A stretch of DNA of 64,000 nucleotides from Caballeronia turbans (GTDB lineage Bacteria; Pseudomonadota; Gammaproteobacteria; Burkholderiales; Burkholderiaceae): assembly GCA_001544655.2 (NCBI GenBank), contig FCOD02000029.1, positions 1-64,000 on the forward strand, given 5' to 3'. Of the stretch, positions 39,321 to 48,406 are shown in pieces. Below the pieces are notes generated by a model. The model was given only the letters and a program-made list of their open reading frames with translations, had not been told where the DNA came from and made no database searches. The translations under genes and the position numbers were made by a program. The first letter of the stretch is position 1, and each line of letters starts with the position of its first letter.

Positions 39321-40247
39321 ATGAAACAGCTCCCCTCCCTCGACCTGCTCAAGACCTTTCTCGTGGTCGCGCAGAAGCTGAATTTCACGCGCGCCGCCGA
39401 GGTGCTGAACGTGACACAAGGCGCGGTCAGCCGCCAGATTGCGGGACTCGAGGCGCATCTCGGCTACGCGCTTTTCACGCGGCAGGCGCGCGGGCTCGCG
39501 TTGACGCAGCACGGCGCGCTGCTCGTCGCGCCCTTGCAACAGGCGTTCGCGCATATCGACGATGCGCTCGCGAAAGGCGGCGCGCAATCCGGCATTCTGC
39601 GCGTGAAGTGCCCGACCTGCGCGATGCGCTGGGTGCTCCCGCGCGTCATCCGCTTGCAGAATGAGCGCCCGGAGCTGGTGGTGGAGGTGACGGCGTCGGT
39701 GTCGCACGGCGTCGAGTTCGGCGCGGAGGCGTTCGATGCGGCGATCGTGTTCGGCGCCGCGCCGTCGCTCAGAGGCGTGGTGTCGCATCATCTTTTCGAT
39801 GAAGTGCTGACGCCCGTCTGCGCGCCCGAATTGTGGAAGCCGAAAAAGCACGCCGCGCCCGCGCCCGACGATCTCGCCGGCAAGACGCTTCTGCATCCCA
39901 CGCGAGACCGCCGCGACTGGCTTCTGTGGCTCGGCGCCTACGGCTATGCGGGCCTGCCGTCGACGAAAGCGCAGCATTTCGACACGCTCGATCTGGCGAT
40001 GTCGTCGGCGATGCAGGGTCTGGGCGTGACGATCGGCGATGTCTCGCTGATCGAGGAAGATTTGCGCGCGAAGCGCGTGATCGCGCCGTTCCCGCTGTGC
40101 GTGACGAGCGGCGCGGCGTATTACCTCGCGTATCCGGAGCGGCCCGCGCCGTCGCCCGCATTGCAGCAATTCGCGCAATGGCTGGGCGACGAGGCGGCGA
40201 AAACGCGCGCGGGACTTCAGGCGCGGACGCACGCGGCGCCGGCCTGA
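39321..40247 (+). CDS. LysR-family regulator (GcvA-like)
   Basis: A 308-residue LysR protein. The DNA-binding domain runs LDLLKTFLVVAQKLNFTRAA, EVLNVTQGAVSRQIAGLEA, HLGYALFTR; the effector domain resembles the GcvA group. It is divergent from the aminotransferase / binding-protein pair, the likely target. The start at 39321 fits the family; the long in-frame extension upstream covers the aminotransferase on the other strand and is not real. It is convergent, 7 bases apart, with the LivJ-like gene. Confidence 0.87.
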   Translation: MKQLPSLDLLKTFLVVAQKLNFTRAAEVLNVTQGAVSRQIAGLEAHLGYALFTRQARGLALTQHGALLVAPLQQAFAHIDDALAKGGAQSGILRVKCPTCAMRWVLPRVIRLQNERPELVVEVTASVSHGVEFGAEAFDAAIVFGAAPSLRGVVSHHLFDEVLTPVCAPELWKPKKHAAPAPDDLAGKTLLHPTRDRRDWLLWLGAYGYAGLPSTKAQHFDTLDLAMSSAMQGLGVTIGDVSLIEEDLRAKRVIAPFPLCVTSGAAYYLAYPERPAPSPALQQFAQWLGDEAAKTRAGLQARTHAAPA

Positions 40248-40254
40248 AGCATCG

Positions 40255-41409
40255 TTACATGCCGTGCTTGGTGACGACCGACGCCCACTGTCCGTTCTTC
40301 ACCTGATACAGCGTCGACGATGCGTTCTTCAGCGCGCCGTTGCTGTCGAACGCGATCGGCCCGGTGATGCCCTGGAACGTGTTCGTTTTCAGCACGGGCC
40401 GGTACACGTTCGGATCGATGGAATTGGCCTTCTGCATCGCGTTGATCGCGGCCCATGCGGCGTCGTAGCCAAACGGCGCATACGAGAGAATCGCGACGCC
40501 GAAGCGCTTCTGGAACTTGTCGCTGAACGCCTTGCCTTCGGGCAGCTTGTCGAGCGGGCTGCCGTATTCCCACGCCTGCGCGCCCTCGGCGGCATCGCCC
40601 GCGAGCTTGAGGAAATCGGCGTCCATCACGCCGCCGCCGCCGACGAACTGCGCGTTCATGCCGAGCTGCTTCATCCGCTTGACGACTGCCGCCGCCTGGC
40701 GGTCGAGGCCGCCGAAGAAGATCAGATCGGCGTTGGCGGCCTTGATGCGCGTGAGCTGCGCGCTGAAATCGACGGTCTGATTGTCGCTGTACTCGCGCGT
40801 GACGATCGTGCCGCCTTTCGCCTTCACTGCCTTCTCGAACTCGTCGGCTTCGCCCTGACCGAAGGCCGTGCGATCGTCGATGATCGCAATGCGCTTCGCC
40901 TTCGTCGTCGTCACTGCATACGCGCCGGCGTTGCCCGCGTTTTGCGCGTCGCTCGAAATCACGGTGAACATGTTCTCCAGGCCGCGTGTCGTGATGGTCG
41001 GATTGGTCGCGGCGGGGTCGATCGTCGGGATGCCGGCGCTGTTGTAGATCGGCGAGGCGGGCAGCGTCGTGCCCGAATTGAAGTGCCCGACGACGACTAC
41101 CACGCCATCATCGACGAGCTTCTGCGCCGCCTGAACGCCGACGCGCGGGTCGGCCTGGTCGTCTTCCGCGCGGATCTCGAACTTCGCCGTCTTGCCGCCG
41201 ATCATGATCTTCTTCGCGTTGGCTTCGTCGAGCGCGAGCTGCACGCCGTTCTGGAGGTCTTTCCCGTAACCCGCGTTCGCGCCGGTCAGCGGCGCGGCAA
41301 AACCCACTTTCACCGGCAGTTCGTCGGCGCTCGCGGCGAAGGGCGCGGCGGCGAAGGTGGCCGCGGCGCATGCCACGAGCCATGCCAAAGGTTTGGTACG
41401 GATGCGCAT
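40255..41409 (-). CDS. branched-chain amino-acid type ABC binding protein (LivJ-like)
   Basis: A 384-residue Peripla_BP_6 protein. Signal peptide MRIRTKPLAWLVACAAATFA ends near FAASA-DELPVKVGF. Family landmarks: APLTGANAGYGKDLQNGVQL, VGHFNSGTTLPASPIYNSAG and DDRTAFGQGEADEFEKAVKA. It probably binds Leu/Ile/Val or another neutral amino acid; no liv permease or ATPase genes are adjacent. Start at 41409 is set by the signal peptide and the purine-rich site GGGAGAGG just ahead; the frame is open further upstream but without protein character. Confidence 0.88.
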   Translation of the reverse strand: MRIRTKPLAWLVACAAATFAAAPFAASADELPVKVGFAAPLTGANAGYGKDLQNGVQLALDEANAKKIMIGGKTAKFEIRAEDDQADPRVGVQAAQKLVDDGVVVVVGHFNSGTTLPASPIYNSAGIPTIDPAATNPTITTRGLENMFTVISSDAQNAGNAGAYAVTTTKAKRIAIIDDRTAFGQGEADEFEKAVKAKGGTIVTREYSDNQTVDFSAQLTRIKAANADLIFFGGLDRQAAAVVKRMKQLGMNAQFVGGGGVMDADFLKLAGDAAEGAQAWEYGSPLDKLPEGKAFSDKFQKRFGVAILSYAPFGYDAAWAAINAMQKANSIDPNVYRPVLKTNTFQGITGPIAFDSNGALKNASSTLYQVKNGQWASVVTKHGM

Positions 41410-41740
41410 GGTTTTCCTCTCCCTTTTGATTTGGCAATCGAATGGAACACGACCGGTCCAGTGCCGGCAAGACGGACTTGCCCTCGACGGCCGGCAATCC
41501 GGCGATGAAAGCAGCCGCTTCGCGCGCGGCCCGGCACAGGCAGCGGACATGCGCAATGTAGAAAGCCAATTTCGCCGCGTCTTGGTGTTAAGTCGCGCGT
41601 CCGATGCGGATTTCGGCACAGGCCCGATGTGCCGCGATCGCAAGCCGGGGGCGGCTCGGCGCGTTTCGGCACCGCGCGGCGAACGACGATTCCCGACCAT
41701 CGCCGGGCGGCGCCTATCGCAACGATCGATATTCCCTTGC
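41410..41740. other. intergenic region upstream of the LivJ-like gene
   Basis: About 330 bases between the divergent LivJ-like gene and the marR promoter. I find no gene, repeat or convincing promoter for the LivJ-like gene in it; open frames here are extensions of neighbouring frames. Confidence 0.4.
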
Positions 41741-41769
41741 TTGACAAAGTGCATATGCACTCATATCCT
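41741..41769 (+). promoter_or_regulatory. marR promoter with embedded MarR operator
   Basis: A near-consensus promoter: TTGACA (41741-41746), exactly 17 bases, TATCCT (41764-41769). The spacer contains the perfect palindrome GTGCATATGCAC (41749-41760, extended by A/T to 14 bases). The same 12-mer recurs ahead of the SDR gene at 42255. The predicted start of transcription coincides with the marR ATG at 41777, implying a leaderless message. Confidence 0.85.
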
Positions 41770-41776
41770 GCTCGAC

Positions 41777-42205
41777 ATGACTTCCCACTCTTCTCCTCTC
41801 GACTGCAACTGTTTCGCTATCCGCCAGGCGGCGCGTTATGTGTCGCAGATGTACGAGCGGCACCTGAACGTGGTCGGCATCACGGCGGCGCAGTTCACGA
41901 TTCTCGCGGCGATCGGGCGCAGGCCCGGCGTGCAGATGGCCGAGCTCGCCGAGTCGATGGTGATGGACCGCACCACGCTCGTGCGCGCGCTCAAGCCCTT
42001 GCAGCGCGACGGCCTCGTCGAAGCGGCGCAGGAATCCGCCAGCTCGCGCGCGGTCGGTCTGCGGCTGACGGCATCCGGCAAGGACACGCTCGTCAAGGCA
42101 TCGGCGCAATGGCGTGTCGCGCAGGCGGAATTCGAAGCGAAGTTCGGCGAAAAGCGCGCGAAGGCATTGCGTCAATCGCTGTTCGAACTGACGACGATGG
42201 AGTGA
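41777..42205 (+). CDS. MarR-family transcriptional regulator
   Basis: A 142-residue MarR protein: ITAAQFTILAAIGRRPGVQM leads into the winged helix AELAESMVMDRTTLVRALKPLQRDGLV, with the wing ESASSRAVGLRLT. It begins at the ATG only 7 bases beyond a strong -10 hexamer, without a Shine-Dalgarno sequence, so it is probably translated from a leaderless transcript. It likely represses itself and the following SDR-thiolase pair through identical GTGCATATGCAC palindromes. A terminator separates it from the SDR gene. Confidence 0.88.
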   Translation: MTSHSSPLDCNCFAIRQAARYVSQMYERHLNVVGITAAQFTILAAIGRRPGVQMAELAESMVMDRTTLVRALKPLQRDGLVEAAQESASSRAVGLRLTASGKDTLVKASAQWRVAQAEFEAKFGEKRAKALRQSLFELTTME

Positions 42206-42218
42206 GCGGCATCGACCA

Positions 42219-42242
42219 GGCTCGCCGGGCGCGGGCCTTTTT
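42219..42242 (+). terminator. rho-independent terminator of marR
   Basis: Stem GGCTCGC (42219-42225) with GCGGGCC (42231-42237, one G-T pair), five-base loop, then TTTTT. It lies 13 bases after the marR stop and before the SDR operator. Confidence 0.75.
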
Positions 42243-42254
42243 CGTATCGTATTA

Positions 42255-42266
42255 GTGCATATGCAC
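42255..42266 (+). promoter_or_regulatory. second MarR palindrome, upstream of the SDR gene
   Basis: GTGCATATGCAC, identical over 12 bases to the site in the marR promoter, 18 bases before the SDR start codon. Sharing a perfect palindrome in both upstream regions strongly suggests one regulator controls both. TATTAG immediately left of it could serve as a -10, but no clear -35 is present. Confidence 0.75.
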
Positions 42267-42284
42267 AGTTTGATGGAGCACATC

Positions 42285-42992
42285 ATGCAGATCAAAGGAA
42301 AAGTCGTTCTCGTCACCGGCGCCAATCGCGGCCTCGGCAAGCAATTCGCAAAGTCGCTGCTCGAAGCGGGCGCGGCGAAGGTCTACGCCGCCGCTCGCGA
42401 TCCGAAGAGCGTCGATATTCCCGGCGTCGAAGCGATCCGCCTCGACGTGACCAACGCGGCCGACATCGCCGAAGCGGCCGCGACTTATAGCGACGTGCAG
42501 GTGATCGTCAACAACGCGGGCGCGACGACGCGCGGCCTGCTCGTCGATCCGGCATCGACGCAAGGCATCCGCGATCTGCTCGAGATCAACACGTTCGGCC
42601 CGATCGCGCTCACGCAGGCGTTCGCGCCCGTTCTGAAGAGGAACGGCGGCGGCGCGGTCGTCAACATTCTGTCGGTGCTGAGCTGGGTTTCGTTGCCGGC
42701 GGGCGGCGCGTATCACATTTCGAAGGCGGCGGCGTGGGCGGCCACCAACGCATTGCGCGAGGAATTGCGCGAGCAGGGCACGCTCGTCGTGGCGGCGCAT
42801 CCCGGCTACATCGACACCGACATGACGGCGCAGGTCACCGCGCCGAAGTCGACGCCGGCGCATGTGGTGAACGAAGTGCTCGCCGCGCTGGAAAAGAACC
42901 AGGAAGAAGTGCTCGTCGATGACACCGGGCGCGACGTCAAGCGTTCGCTCTCCACCGACACGCCGATCTATCTCACCGGCATCCCACGCTAA
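42285..42992 (+). CDS. short-chain dehydrogenase/reductase (SDR)
   Basis: A 235-residue classical SDR. The cofactor motif TGANRGLGKQ is at residues 11-20, NNAG in VIVNNAGATTRG follows, the catalytic Ser lies in NILSVLSWVS and the YxxxK pair in GAYHISKAAAWA. The ATG at 42285 has GGAG at a good distance; a GTG frame open from 42255 is just the operator palindrome. It is followed after 13 bases by a thiolase gene. The substrate is unknown; regulation by the adjacent MarR is likely. Confidence 0.87.
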   Translation: MQIKGKVVLVTGANRGLGKQFAKSLLEAGAAKVYAAARDPKSVDIPGVEAIRLDVTNAADIAEAAATYSDVQVIVNNAGATTRGLLVDPASTQGIRDLLEINTFGPIALTQAFAPVLKRNGGGAVVNILSVLSWVSLPAGGAYHISKAAAWAATNALREELREQGTLVVAAHPGYIDTDMTAQVTAPKSTPAHVVNEVLAALEKNQEEVLVDDTGRDVKRSLSTDTPIYLTGIPR

Positions 42993-43005
42993 GCGAGGCA
43001 CCGCC

Positions 43006-44199
43006 ATGTTTGCGCAAGACATCGTTTTGTCTCATCCGGTGCGCACGGCGATCGGCGCGTTCAACGGCGCGCTCAAGGACACGCCCGCCGTCGATCTCGG
43101 CGCGGCGGCGATCGCGGAAACGCTGCGGCGGGCGGGCAGCGCGCTCGATCCCGCGTCGATCGACTCGGTCGTGTTCGGCAACGTGATCCAGGCGGGCAAC
43201 CGCATGAATCCGGCGCGGCAGGCGTCGGTCGGCGGCGGCGTGCCCGTCTCCGTGCCCGCGCTGAGCGTCAATCGCGTGTGCGGCTCGGGCGCGCAAGCCA
43301 TTGCGACAGCCGCGACCGAGATCGCGGCGGGCATCGCCAGGCTCGCGGTCGCGGGCGGCATGGAGAACATGGATCGCGCGCCGTATCTGCTCGACGGCGG
43401 GCGCCGCGGCTATCGCATGGGTAACGCGCAGATCTACGACAGCATGCTGCGCGACGGCCTCGTCGATGCGTTTTCCGGCGAGCATTCGGGCTGGCACACC
43501 GAAGACCTCGTGACGAAGCTGGATATCACGCGTGAAGCGCAGGACCGCTGGGCCGAGCGTTCGCAACAGTTGTTCGCGGCCGCGCAGCAGGACGGCGCGT
43601 TCGATGCGGAAATCGTCGGCGTCGATGTGAAGGCGGGCCGGGAAACCGTCACGTTCGCGCGCGACGAGCAGCCGCGCCCCGACACGAGTCTCGCGACGCT
43701 CGCCAGACTGCGCCCGGCGTTTCGTCCCGACGGCACGATCACGGCGGGCAATGCGCCGGGGCTGAACAGCGGCGCGTCGGCGATGATCGTGACGAGCCGC
43801 AAGGAAGCCGATGCGCGCGGTATCGAACCGTTCGTGCGGCTCGCGGCGTTCGGCGTGGCGGCGGTCGAACCGGGCATGTTCGGGCTCGGGCCGGTGCCTG
43901 CGGTGCAGCAGGCGTTGCAGCGCGCGGGATGGAACCTCGCCGATGTGGAGCGCTTCGAGATCAACGAAGCCTTCGCGGCGGTGCCGATCGCCGTGGCGAG
44001 GACGCTCGGCGTGCCGGACGATATCGTCAACGTGGAGGGCGGCGCGATTGCGCACGGGCATCCGATCGGCGCGACCGGCGCGGTGCTCACGACGCGTCTC
44101 GCGCACGCAATGCGCCGTGACGGCGTGAAGCGCGCGATCGTCACGTTGTGCATCGGCGGCGGGCAGGGCATTGCGCTCGCGCTGGAGCGCCTGATCTGA
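43006..44199 (+). CDS. acetyl-CoA C-acyltransferase (thiolase)
   Basis: A 397-residue type II thiolase. The acylation Cys is C92 in VNRVCGSGAQAI; GGAIAHGHPIGATGA (about residue 350) gives the His, and TLCIGGGQGIA (about 382) the second Cys. All catalytic residues are intact. It degrades or makes 3-oxoacyl-CoA (for example acetoacetyl-CoA). It forms an operon with the SDR gene. Whether it also uses acetoacetyl-CoA derived from carnitine is not shown by the sequence. A hairpin terminator follows. Confidence 0.9.
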   Translation: MFAQDIVLSHPVRTAIGAFNGALKDTPAVDLGAAAIAETLRRAGSALDPASIDSVVFGNVIQAGNRMNPARQASVGGGVPVSVPALSVNRVCGSGAQAIATAATEIAAGIARLAVAGGMENMDRAPYLLDGGRRGYRMGNAQIYDSMLRDGLVDAFSGEHSGWHTEDLVTKLDITREAQDRWAERSQQLFAAAQQDGAFDAEIVGVDVKAGRETVTFARDEQPRPDTSLATLARLRPAFRPDGTITAGNAPGLNSGASAMIVTSRKEADARGIEPFVRLAAFGVAAVEPGMFGLGPVPAVQQALQRAGWNLADVERFEINEAFAAVPIAVARTLGVPDDIVNVEGGAIAHGHPIGATGAVLTTRLAHAMRRDGVKRAIVTLCIGGGQGIALALERLI

Positions 44200-44210
44200 G
44201 CGTCGTGACG

Positions 44211-44248
44211 TGAGCGGGGCCGGCACGATCGGGGCCGGCTCTCGCTCA
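44211..44248. terminator. bidirectional hairpin between thiolase and YciI-like gene
   Basis: TGAGCGGGGCCGGC pairs with GCCGGCTCTCGCTCA across a 9-base loop. It lies 11 bases after the thiolase stop and its right arm overlaps the stop of the convergent YciI-like gene, so it can serve both, though it lacks a long T run. Confidence 0.6.
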
Positions 44249-44662
44249 TTTCCTGACCGCTTTCTGCATCTCGTCGAACCCCGCCGCGGCTGCCTTCACG
44301 TCCGGCGGGAAATCCTCCATCTCCTGTACCTGCCGCACTTCGATCATCTCGTTCTCCGATCCGGGACAACGCTTGGCCCATTCGATCGCTTCCTCGCGCG
44401 ACTTCACCTGGATCATCCAGTAGCCGCCGAGCACTTCTTTCGCCTCGGCGAACGGTCCGTCGGTGACGCGCGGCTTGCCGCCTTCGAACGTGACGCGCGC
44501 GCCCATCGACGGCGGATGCAGTCCGTCGAGCGCGAGCAGCACGCCGGCCTTCTGCAATTCCTCGTTGTACTTCATCATGGCGGCGACGGCTTCCGCACTC
44601 GGCATCGCGCCCGGCTCCGCGCTTTCGTAGCCGCGCGGGATCATCAGCATCATGAATCGCAT
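44246..44662 (-). CDS. YciI-like / DGPF domain protein
   Basis: A 138-residue YCII-related protein: MRFMMLMIPRGYES start, GLHPPSMGARV, and the family-defining DGPF motif in VTDGPFAEAKEVLGGYWMI. The dimeric ferredoxin-like fold is predicted. Such proteins often sit near sigma-70 ECF factor genes; none is here. Function is unassigned. It is convergent with the thiolase gene and divergent from lacI. Confidence 0.85.
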   Translation of the reverse strand: MRFMMLMIPRGYESAEPGAMPSAEAVAAMMKYNEELQKAGVLLALDGLHPPSMGARVTFEGGKPRVTDGPFAEAKEVLGGYWMIQVKSREEAIEWAKRCPGSENEMIEVRQVQEMEDFPPDVKAAAAGFDEMQKAVRK

Positions 44663-44799
44663 GTGGATTGCTCCTTCAAAAGAGTGTATTGGTGTCGAGC
44701 GTGATCGGCCCGCTCACACCTTACGACGCGCAACCCTGCAAGGGATCGACACATGCCCGTGGATTTCTGTCTTAAGCGTTTGTCCCTAGTCGATTGCTG

Positions 44800-44842
44800 T
44801 TGCCATTGCGCTCGTACGATCAAATAATGTAATCCATTACAT
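44800..44842 (+). promoter_or_regulatory. promoter and operator of the LacI-controlled operon
   Basis: TTGCCA (44800-44805), 17 bases, AATAAT (44823-44828), overlapped by the inverted repeat ATGTAAT-CC-ATTACAT (44827-44842). The 16-base symmetric site sitting on the -10 and start of transcription is the usual layout for a repressor of the LacI family, here probably the product of the first gene, at 44868. Confidence 0.7.
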
Positions 44843-44867
44843 CTCGATCGCCGCGAGCGACGCCGCA

Positions 44868-45887
44868 ATGTCAGATACGGTTCGTCCACGTGAGGAAGTA
44901 TCGATTGCCGACGTCGCCGAGCGCGCGGGCGTGTCGGTGGCCACCGTTTCGCGCGTGCTTAACGGCCACACGAACGTTCGCGAGGCGACGCGAGAAAAAG
45001 TCCGCGAAGCGGTCGCGCTGAGCGGCTATCGCATCAACGAGCTCGCGCGCAATCTGCGCACGGCGGAAAGCCGCCTGCTGCTCACGATGGTCCCCGACTT
45101 CGGCAACCCGTTCTATGCGGCGATCGTGCGCGGCATCGACAGCGTCGCGCGCCAGAACGGCTACTTCATGCTGCTGTGCGACACCGGTGCGGACCCGCTA
45201 CGCGAGCGCAGCTATTTCGATCTTCTGCGCGGACGCCGCGCCGATGGCGCGATCTGCCTCGATCCTGCCGCCGTGCAAAAGGCGCTCGCCGAAGAAGCGT
45301 CGGCGCTGCCGTGGGTCGCGTGCTGCGAGTTCGATCCGGCGGCGGGCGTGCCGTATGTCGGCATCGACAATCATCTCGCGGCAGGCGACGTCGTGCGCTA
45401 TCTGACGGCCAAGGGTCATCGGCGCATCGCGCTCATCAACTCGGGACAGGGCTATCTGTACGGGCGTCAACGCCTCGCGGGTTATCGCGACGCGCTGAAG
45501 GACGCGGGCATCGAGCCGCGTGCGGAGTGGCTGATCGAGCTCGACAGTCTCGACTACGACGCCGGCGAACGCGCGGCCGTGCAACTGGCTTCACTCGGCG
45601 ATGCAAGGCCGACCGCCGCCTTCGCCGTCTCCGATACGCTCGCCATCGGCGTGATGAACGGCTTTCGCGGCGTGGGGCTCGCGGTGCCGGACGATGTCGC
45701 GGTCGTGGGCTTCGACGATATCGCCGTCGCCGCGCATGTCTATCCGCCCCTGACGACCGTGTCGCAACCGATGCAACTGCTCGGCGAAACCGCCGCTGAA
45801 CTCTTGCTCAAGCGCCTGCGCGATCCGCGCGCCGAAGTGCCGGGCGTGCTGCTGCCGCATCGGCTGATTCAAAGAAGGAGCGCGTGA
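44868..45887 (+). CDS. LacI-family transcriptional repressor
   Basis: A 339-residue LacI protein. N-terminal helix-turn-helix and hinge: SIADVAERAGVSVATVSRVL then NGHTNVREATREKV; the periplasmic-binding-like effector domain follows (TMVPDFGNPFYAAIVRGID, VVGFDDIAVAAHVYPPLTTV). It leads a rightward run of six genes with overlapping or closely spaced ends, so it is probably an autoregulated repressor of the sugar operon. A palindromic operator lies 25 bases ahead of the start. Confidence 0.9.
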   Translation: MSDTVRPREEVSIADVAERAGVSVATVSRVLNGHTNVREATREKVREAVALSGYRINELARNLRTAESRLLLTMVPDFGNPFYAAIVRGIDSVARQNGYFMLLCDTGADPLRERSYFDLLRGRRADGAICLDPAAVQKALAEEASALPWVACCEFDPAAGVPYVGIDNHLAAGDVVRYLTAKGHRRIALINSGQGYLYGRQRLAGYRDALKDAGIEPRAEWLIELDSLDYDAGERAAVQLASLGDARPTAAFAVSDTLAIGVMNGFRGVGLAVPDDVAVVGFDDIAVAAHVYPPLTTVSQPMQLLGETAAELLLKRLRDPRAEVPGVLLPHRLIQRRSA

Positions 45888-45889
45888 CG

Positions 45890-47377
45890 ATGAGCCTCGC
45901 CGTGCGCTTTCAGGGCATCGAAAAACAGTTCGGGCCGGTGCGCGTGCTGCACGGCGTCACCTTCGATATCGCGCCGGGGCGCATCCATGGATTGCTCGGC
46001 GAAAACGGCGCGGGCAAATCCACGCTGATGAAGATCCTCGCGGGCTACGAGCGCGCGAACGCGGGCGAGCTGTATATCGACGAACGCGTGCGCGACTTCG
46101 CGAGTTCACGCGAGGCCGAACACGCGGGGATCGTGCTGATTCACCAGGAACTCAATCTCGCGGATCATTTGAGCATCACGCAGAACATGTTCCTCGGCCA
46201 CGAGCTGAAGAAAGGCCTTTTCCTCGACGAACCGGCGATGCGCGAAGCCGCGCGTGCGCGACTGAACGACGTCGGCCTGCACAAGAATCCGGATACGAAG
46301 GTGCGCGACCTGATCGTCGCGGAGAAGCAGCTCGTCGAGATCGCGAAGGCGATGCTGCGCGACGCGCGGCTGCTCATCATGGACGAGCCGACCGCGACGC
46401 TGACGCCATCGGAGACACAGCGTCTGTTCAGCCTCATGGCGCGCCTGAAGGATGCGGGCACGACCATCGTGTATATCTCGCACAAGCTCGACGAAGTGGA
46501 GCGCGTGACCGACGAAGTGATCGTGATGCGCGACGGCCGCTTCGTCGCGCGCGCGCCGACCGAGGAGCTCACGCGCCAGCAGATGGCCAATCTGATGGTC
46601 GGCCGCGAAGTCTCCGACATGTTTCCCGACAAGCCACCGCTGACCGACGACGCGCCGGTCGCATTCGAGGTCGAAGGCGCATCGGTTCCGGGCTGGGCGA
46701 ACGGCATCGGCTTTTCGGTGCGCAAAGGCGAAGTGTTCGGCTTCGCGGGACTCGTCGGCGCGGGACGAACGGAGTTGTTCGAGGCACTCGTCGGCTTGCG
46801 GCCGTTGAGCGCGGGACACGTCGTGATCGACGGCAAGACCGTCAGCCTGACGAGCCCGCGCGAAGCGATGAAGCAGGGCCTCACGTACCTGAGCGAGGAT
46901 AGAAAAGGACGCGGACTGCACGTCGACATGGCGCTCAAGGACAACCTGACGATGATGACGCTGGAGCGCTATGCGCATCCGTTCATCGACATGCACGCCG
47001 AACGCGACGCGTTGAAGAAAGCCGTGAACGATTTCGGCATTCGCACGGGGAACACGTCGATTCGCGCGCGCATGCTGTCGGGCGGCAACCAGCAGAAGCT
47101 CGCGCTCGCGAAGTTCCTGAATCCCGATCCGCGCGTGATCGTGCTCGACGAACCGACACGCGGCGTGGATGTCGGCGCCAAGCGCGACATCTATTTCCTG
47201 ATTCACCGGCTGGCCGCCGAGGGCCGCGCGGTGATCGTGATTTCATCCGAGCTGATCGAGCTGATCGGCTTGTGTCATCGCGTCGCGGTGATGCGCGCGG
47301 GCGAGCTCGTCGCGACGCTCGGCATGGATCTTTTGACCGAAGAGAGGTTGATCGCGCATGCGACCGGCACACACTGA
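45890..47377 (+). CDS. sugar ABC transporter ATPase, two-domain (RbsA/MglA type)
   Basis: A 495-residue protein with two ATPase halves. The first has [17 protein letters not shown] (Walker A) and [13 protein letters not shown] (Walker B); the second has a degenerate Walker A ([12 protein letters not shown]) and [15 protein letters not shown] plus [16 protein letters not shown]. This is the CUT2 type. The ATG at 45890 has AAGGAG nine bases ahead; a GTG at 45884 overlapping the lacI stop would be only three bases from it. It overlaps the permease gene by 20 bases. Confidence 0.92.
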   Translation: MSLAVRFQGIEKQFGPVRVLHGVTFDIAPGRIHGLLGENGAGKSTLMKILAGYERANAGELYIDERVRDFASSREAEHAGIVLIHQELNLADHLSITQNMFLGHELKKGLFLDEPAMREAARARLNDVGLHKNPDTKVRDLIVAEKQLVEIAKAMLRDARLLIMDEPTATLTPSETQRLFSLMARLKDAGTTIVYISHKLDEVERVTDEVIVMRDGRFVARAPTEELTRQQMANLMVGREVSDMFPDKPPLTDDAPVAFEVEGASVPGWANGIGFSVRKGEVFGFAGLVGAGRTELFEALVGLRPLSAGHVVIDGKTVSLTSPREAMKQGLTYLSEDRKGRGLHVDMALKDNLTMMTLERYAHPFIDMHAERDALKKAVNDFGIRTGNTSIRARMLSGGNQQKLALAKFLNPDPRVIVLDEPTRGVDVGAKRDIYFLIHRLAAEGRAVIVISSELIELIGLCHRVAVMRAGELVATLGMDLLTEERLIAHATGTH

Positions 47378-48374
47378 AGACATCGACAGCGAGAGCCGTC
47401 TTTCCGCCGCCGCGCGCTTTCTGTTCGGCGTCGGGCCGCTGATCGGGCTGATCGCGCTGTGCGTCGGCGGCACGTTGCTCAACGGCGACTTCGCCACCCT
47501 CGACAACGCGATGAACGTGCTCACGCGCACATCGTTCATCGGCATCATCGCGGTGGGCATGACCTTCGTGATCATCTCGGGCGGCATCGACCTGTCGGTC
47601 GGGTCGATGGCCGCGCTGATCGCGGGCAGCATGATCTACATGATGAACGCGCTCATGCAGGGCTTTCACGGGCACGCGGTGCCGCCGCTCTTGATCATCG
47701 CGCTCGGCGTCGTGCTCGCGCTCGTGCTGGGCGGGCTGTTCGGCTTCGCGCACGGCGTGCTGGTGACGAAGGGGCGCATCGAGCCGTTCATTGTCACGCT
47801 CGGCACGCTCGGCATTTTTCGCGCGCTGCTCACATGGCTCGCGGACGGCGGCGCGCTCACGCTGGACAACTCGCTCGTCGATCTCTACGGGCCGGTCTAT
47901 TACGCGAGCCTCTTCGGTGTGCCGGTGCCGATATGGATCTTCCTGATCGTCGCGGCGGGCGGCGCCGTCGTGCTCAATCGGACGGTGTATGGACGGCATG
48001 TGCAGGCGATCGGTTCGAGCGAGCAGGTCGCGCGTTATGCGGCCATTCGCGTGGATCGCGTGAAGATCGTCACCTATGTGCTGCTCGGCTTGTGCGTTGC
48101 CGTCGCGACGATTCTGTACGTGCCGCGCCTCGGCTCCGCCACGCCGACGACGGGCCTCCTCTGGGAGCTCGAAGCGATCGCGTCCGTCGTGGTCGGCGGC
48201 ACTGCGCTGAAAGGCGGCGAAGGGCGCGTGATCGGCACCGTCATCGGCGCGATTCTGCTTTCGGTCATCAACAACATCCTGAACCTGACGAGCATCATCA
48301 GCGTGTATCTGAACGCGGCGGTGCAGGGCGCCGTGATCATCCTCGTAGCATTTTTGCAGCGCGGTCGTCGTTAG
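47358..48374 (+). CDS. sugar ABC transporter permease (RbsC type)
   Basis: A 338-residue inner-membrane permease of the CUT2 branched family with about 8-10 hydrophobic helices. Motifs include [34 protein letters not shown] and [19 protein letters not shown] (the coupling loop). It begins inside the last codons of the ATPase gene, indicating translational coupling. With the ATPase and the binding protein that follows it makes a complete importer. Confidence 0.92.
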   Translation: MRPAHTEDIDSESRLSAAARFLFGVGPLIGLIALCVGGTLLNGDFATLDNAMNVLTRTSFIGIIAVGMTFVIISGGIDLSVGSMAALIAGSMIYMMNALMQGFHGHAVPPLLIIALGVVLALVLGGLFGFAHGVLVTKGRIEPFIVTLGTLGIFRALLTWLADGGALTLDNSLVDLYGPVYYASLFGVPVPIWIFLIVAAGGAVVLNRTVYGRHVQAIGSSEQVARYAAIRVDRVKIVTYVLLGLCVAVATILYVPRLGSATPTTGLLWELEAIASVVVGGTALKGGEGRVIGTVIGAILLSVINNILNLTSIISVYLNAAVQGAVIILVAFLQRGRR

Positions 48375-48406
48375 CCGGAATATCCACAAGACAAGGAGAC
48401 TTCGTC

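Noticed and set aside
42255-42284. GTG start for the SDR gene giving MHMHSLMEH
   Set aside because: These codons are the operator palindrome; the ATG at 42285 has a proper ribosome site and starts the SDR fold.
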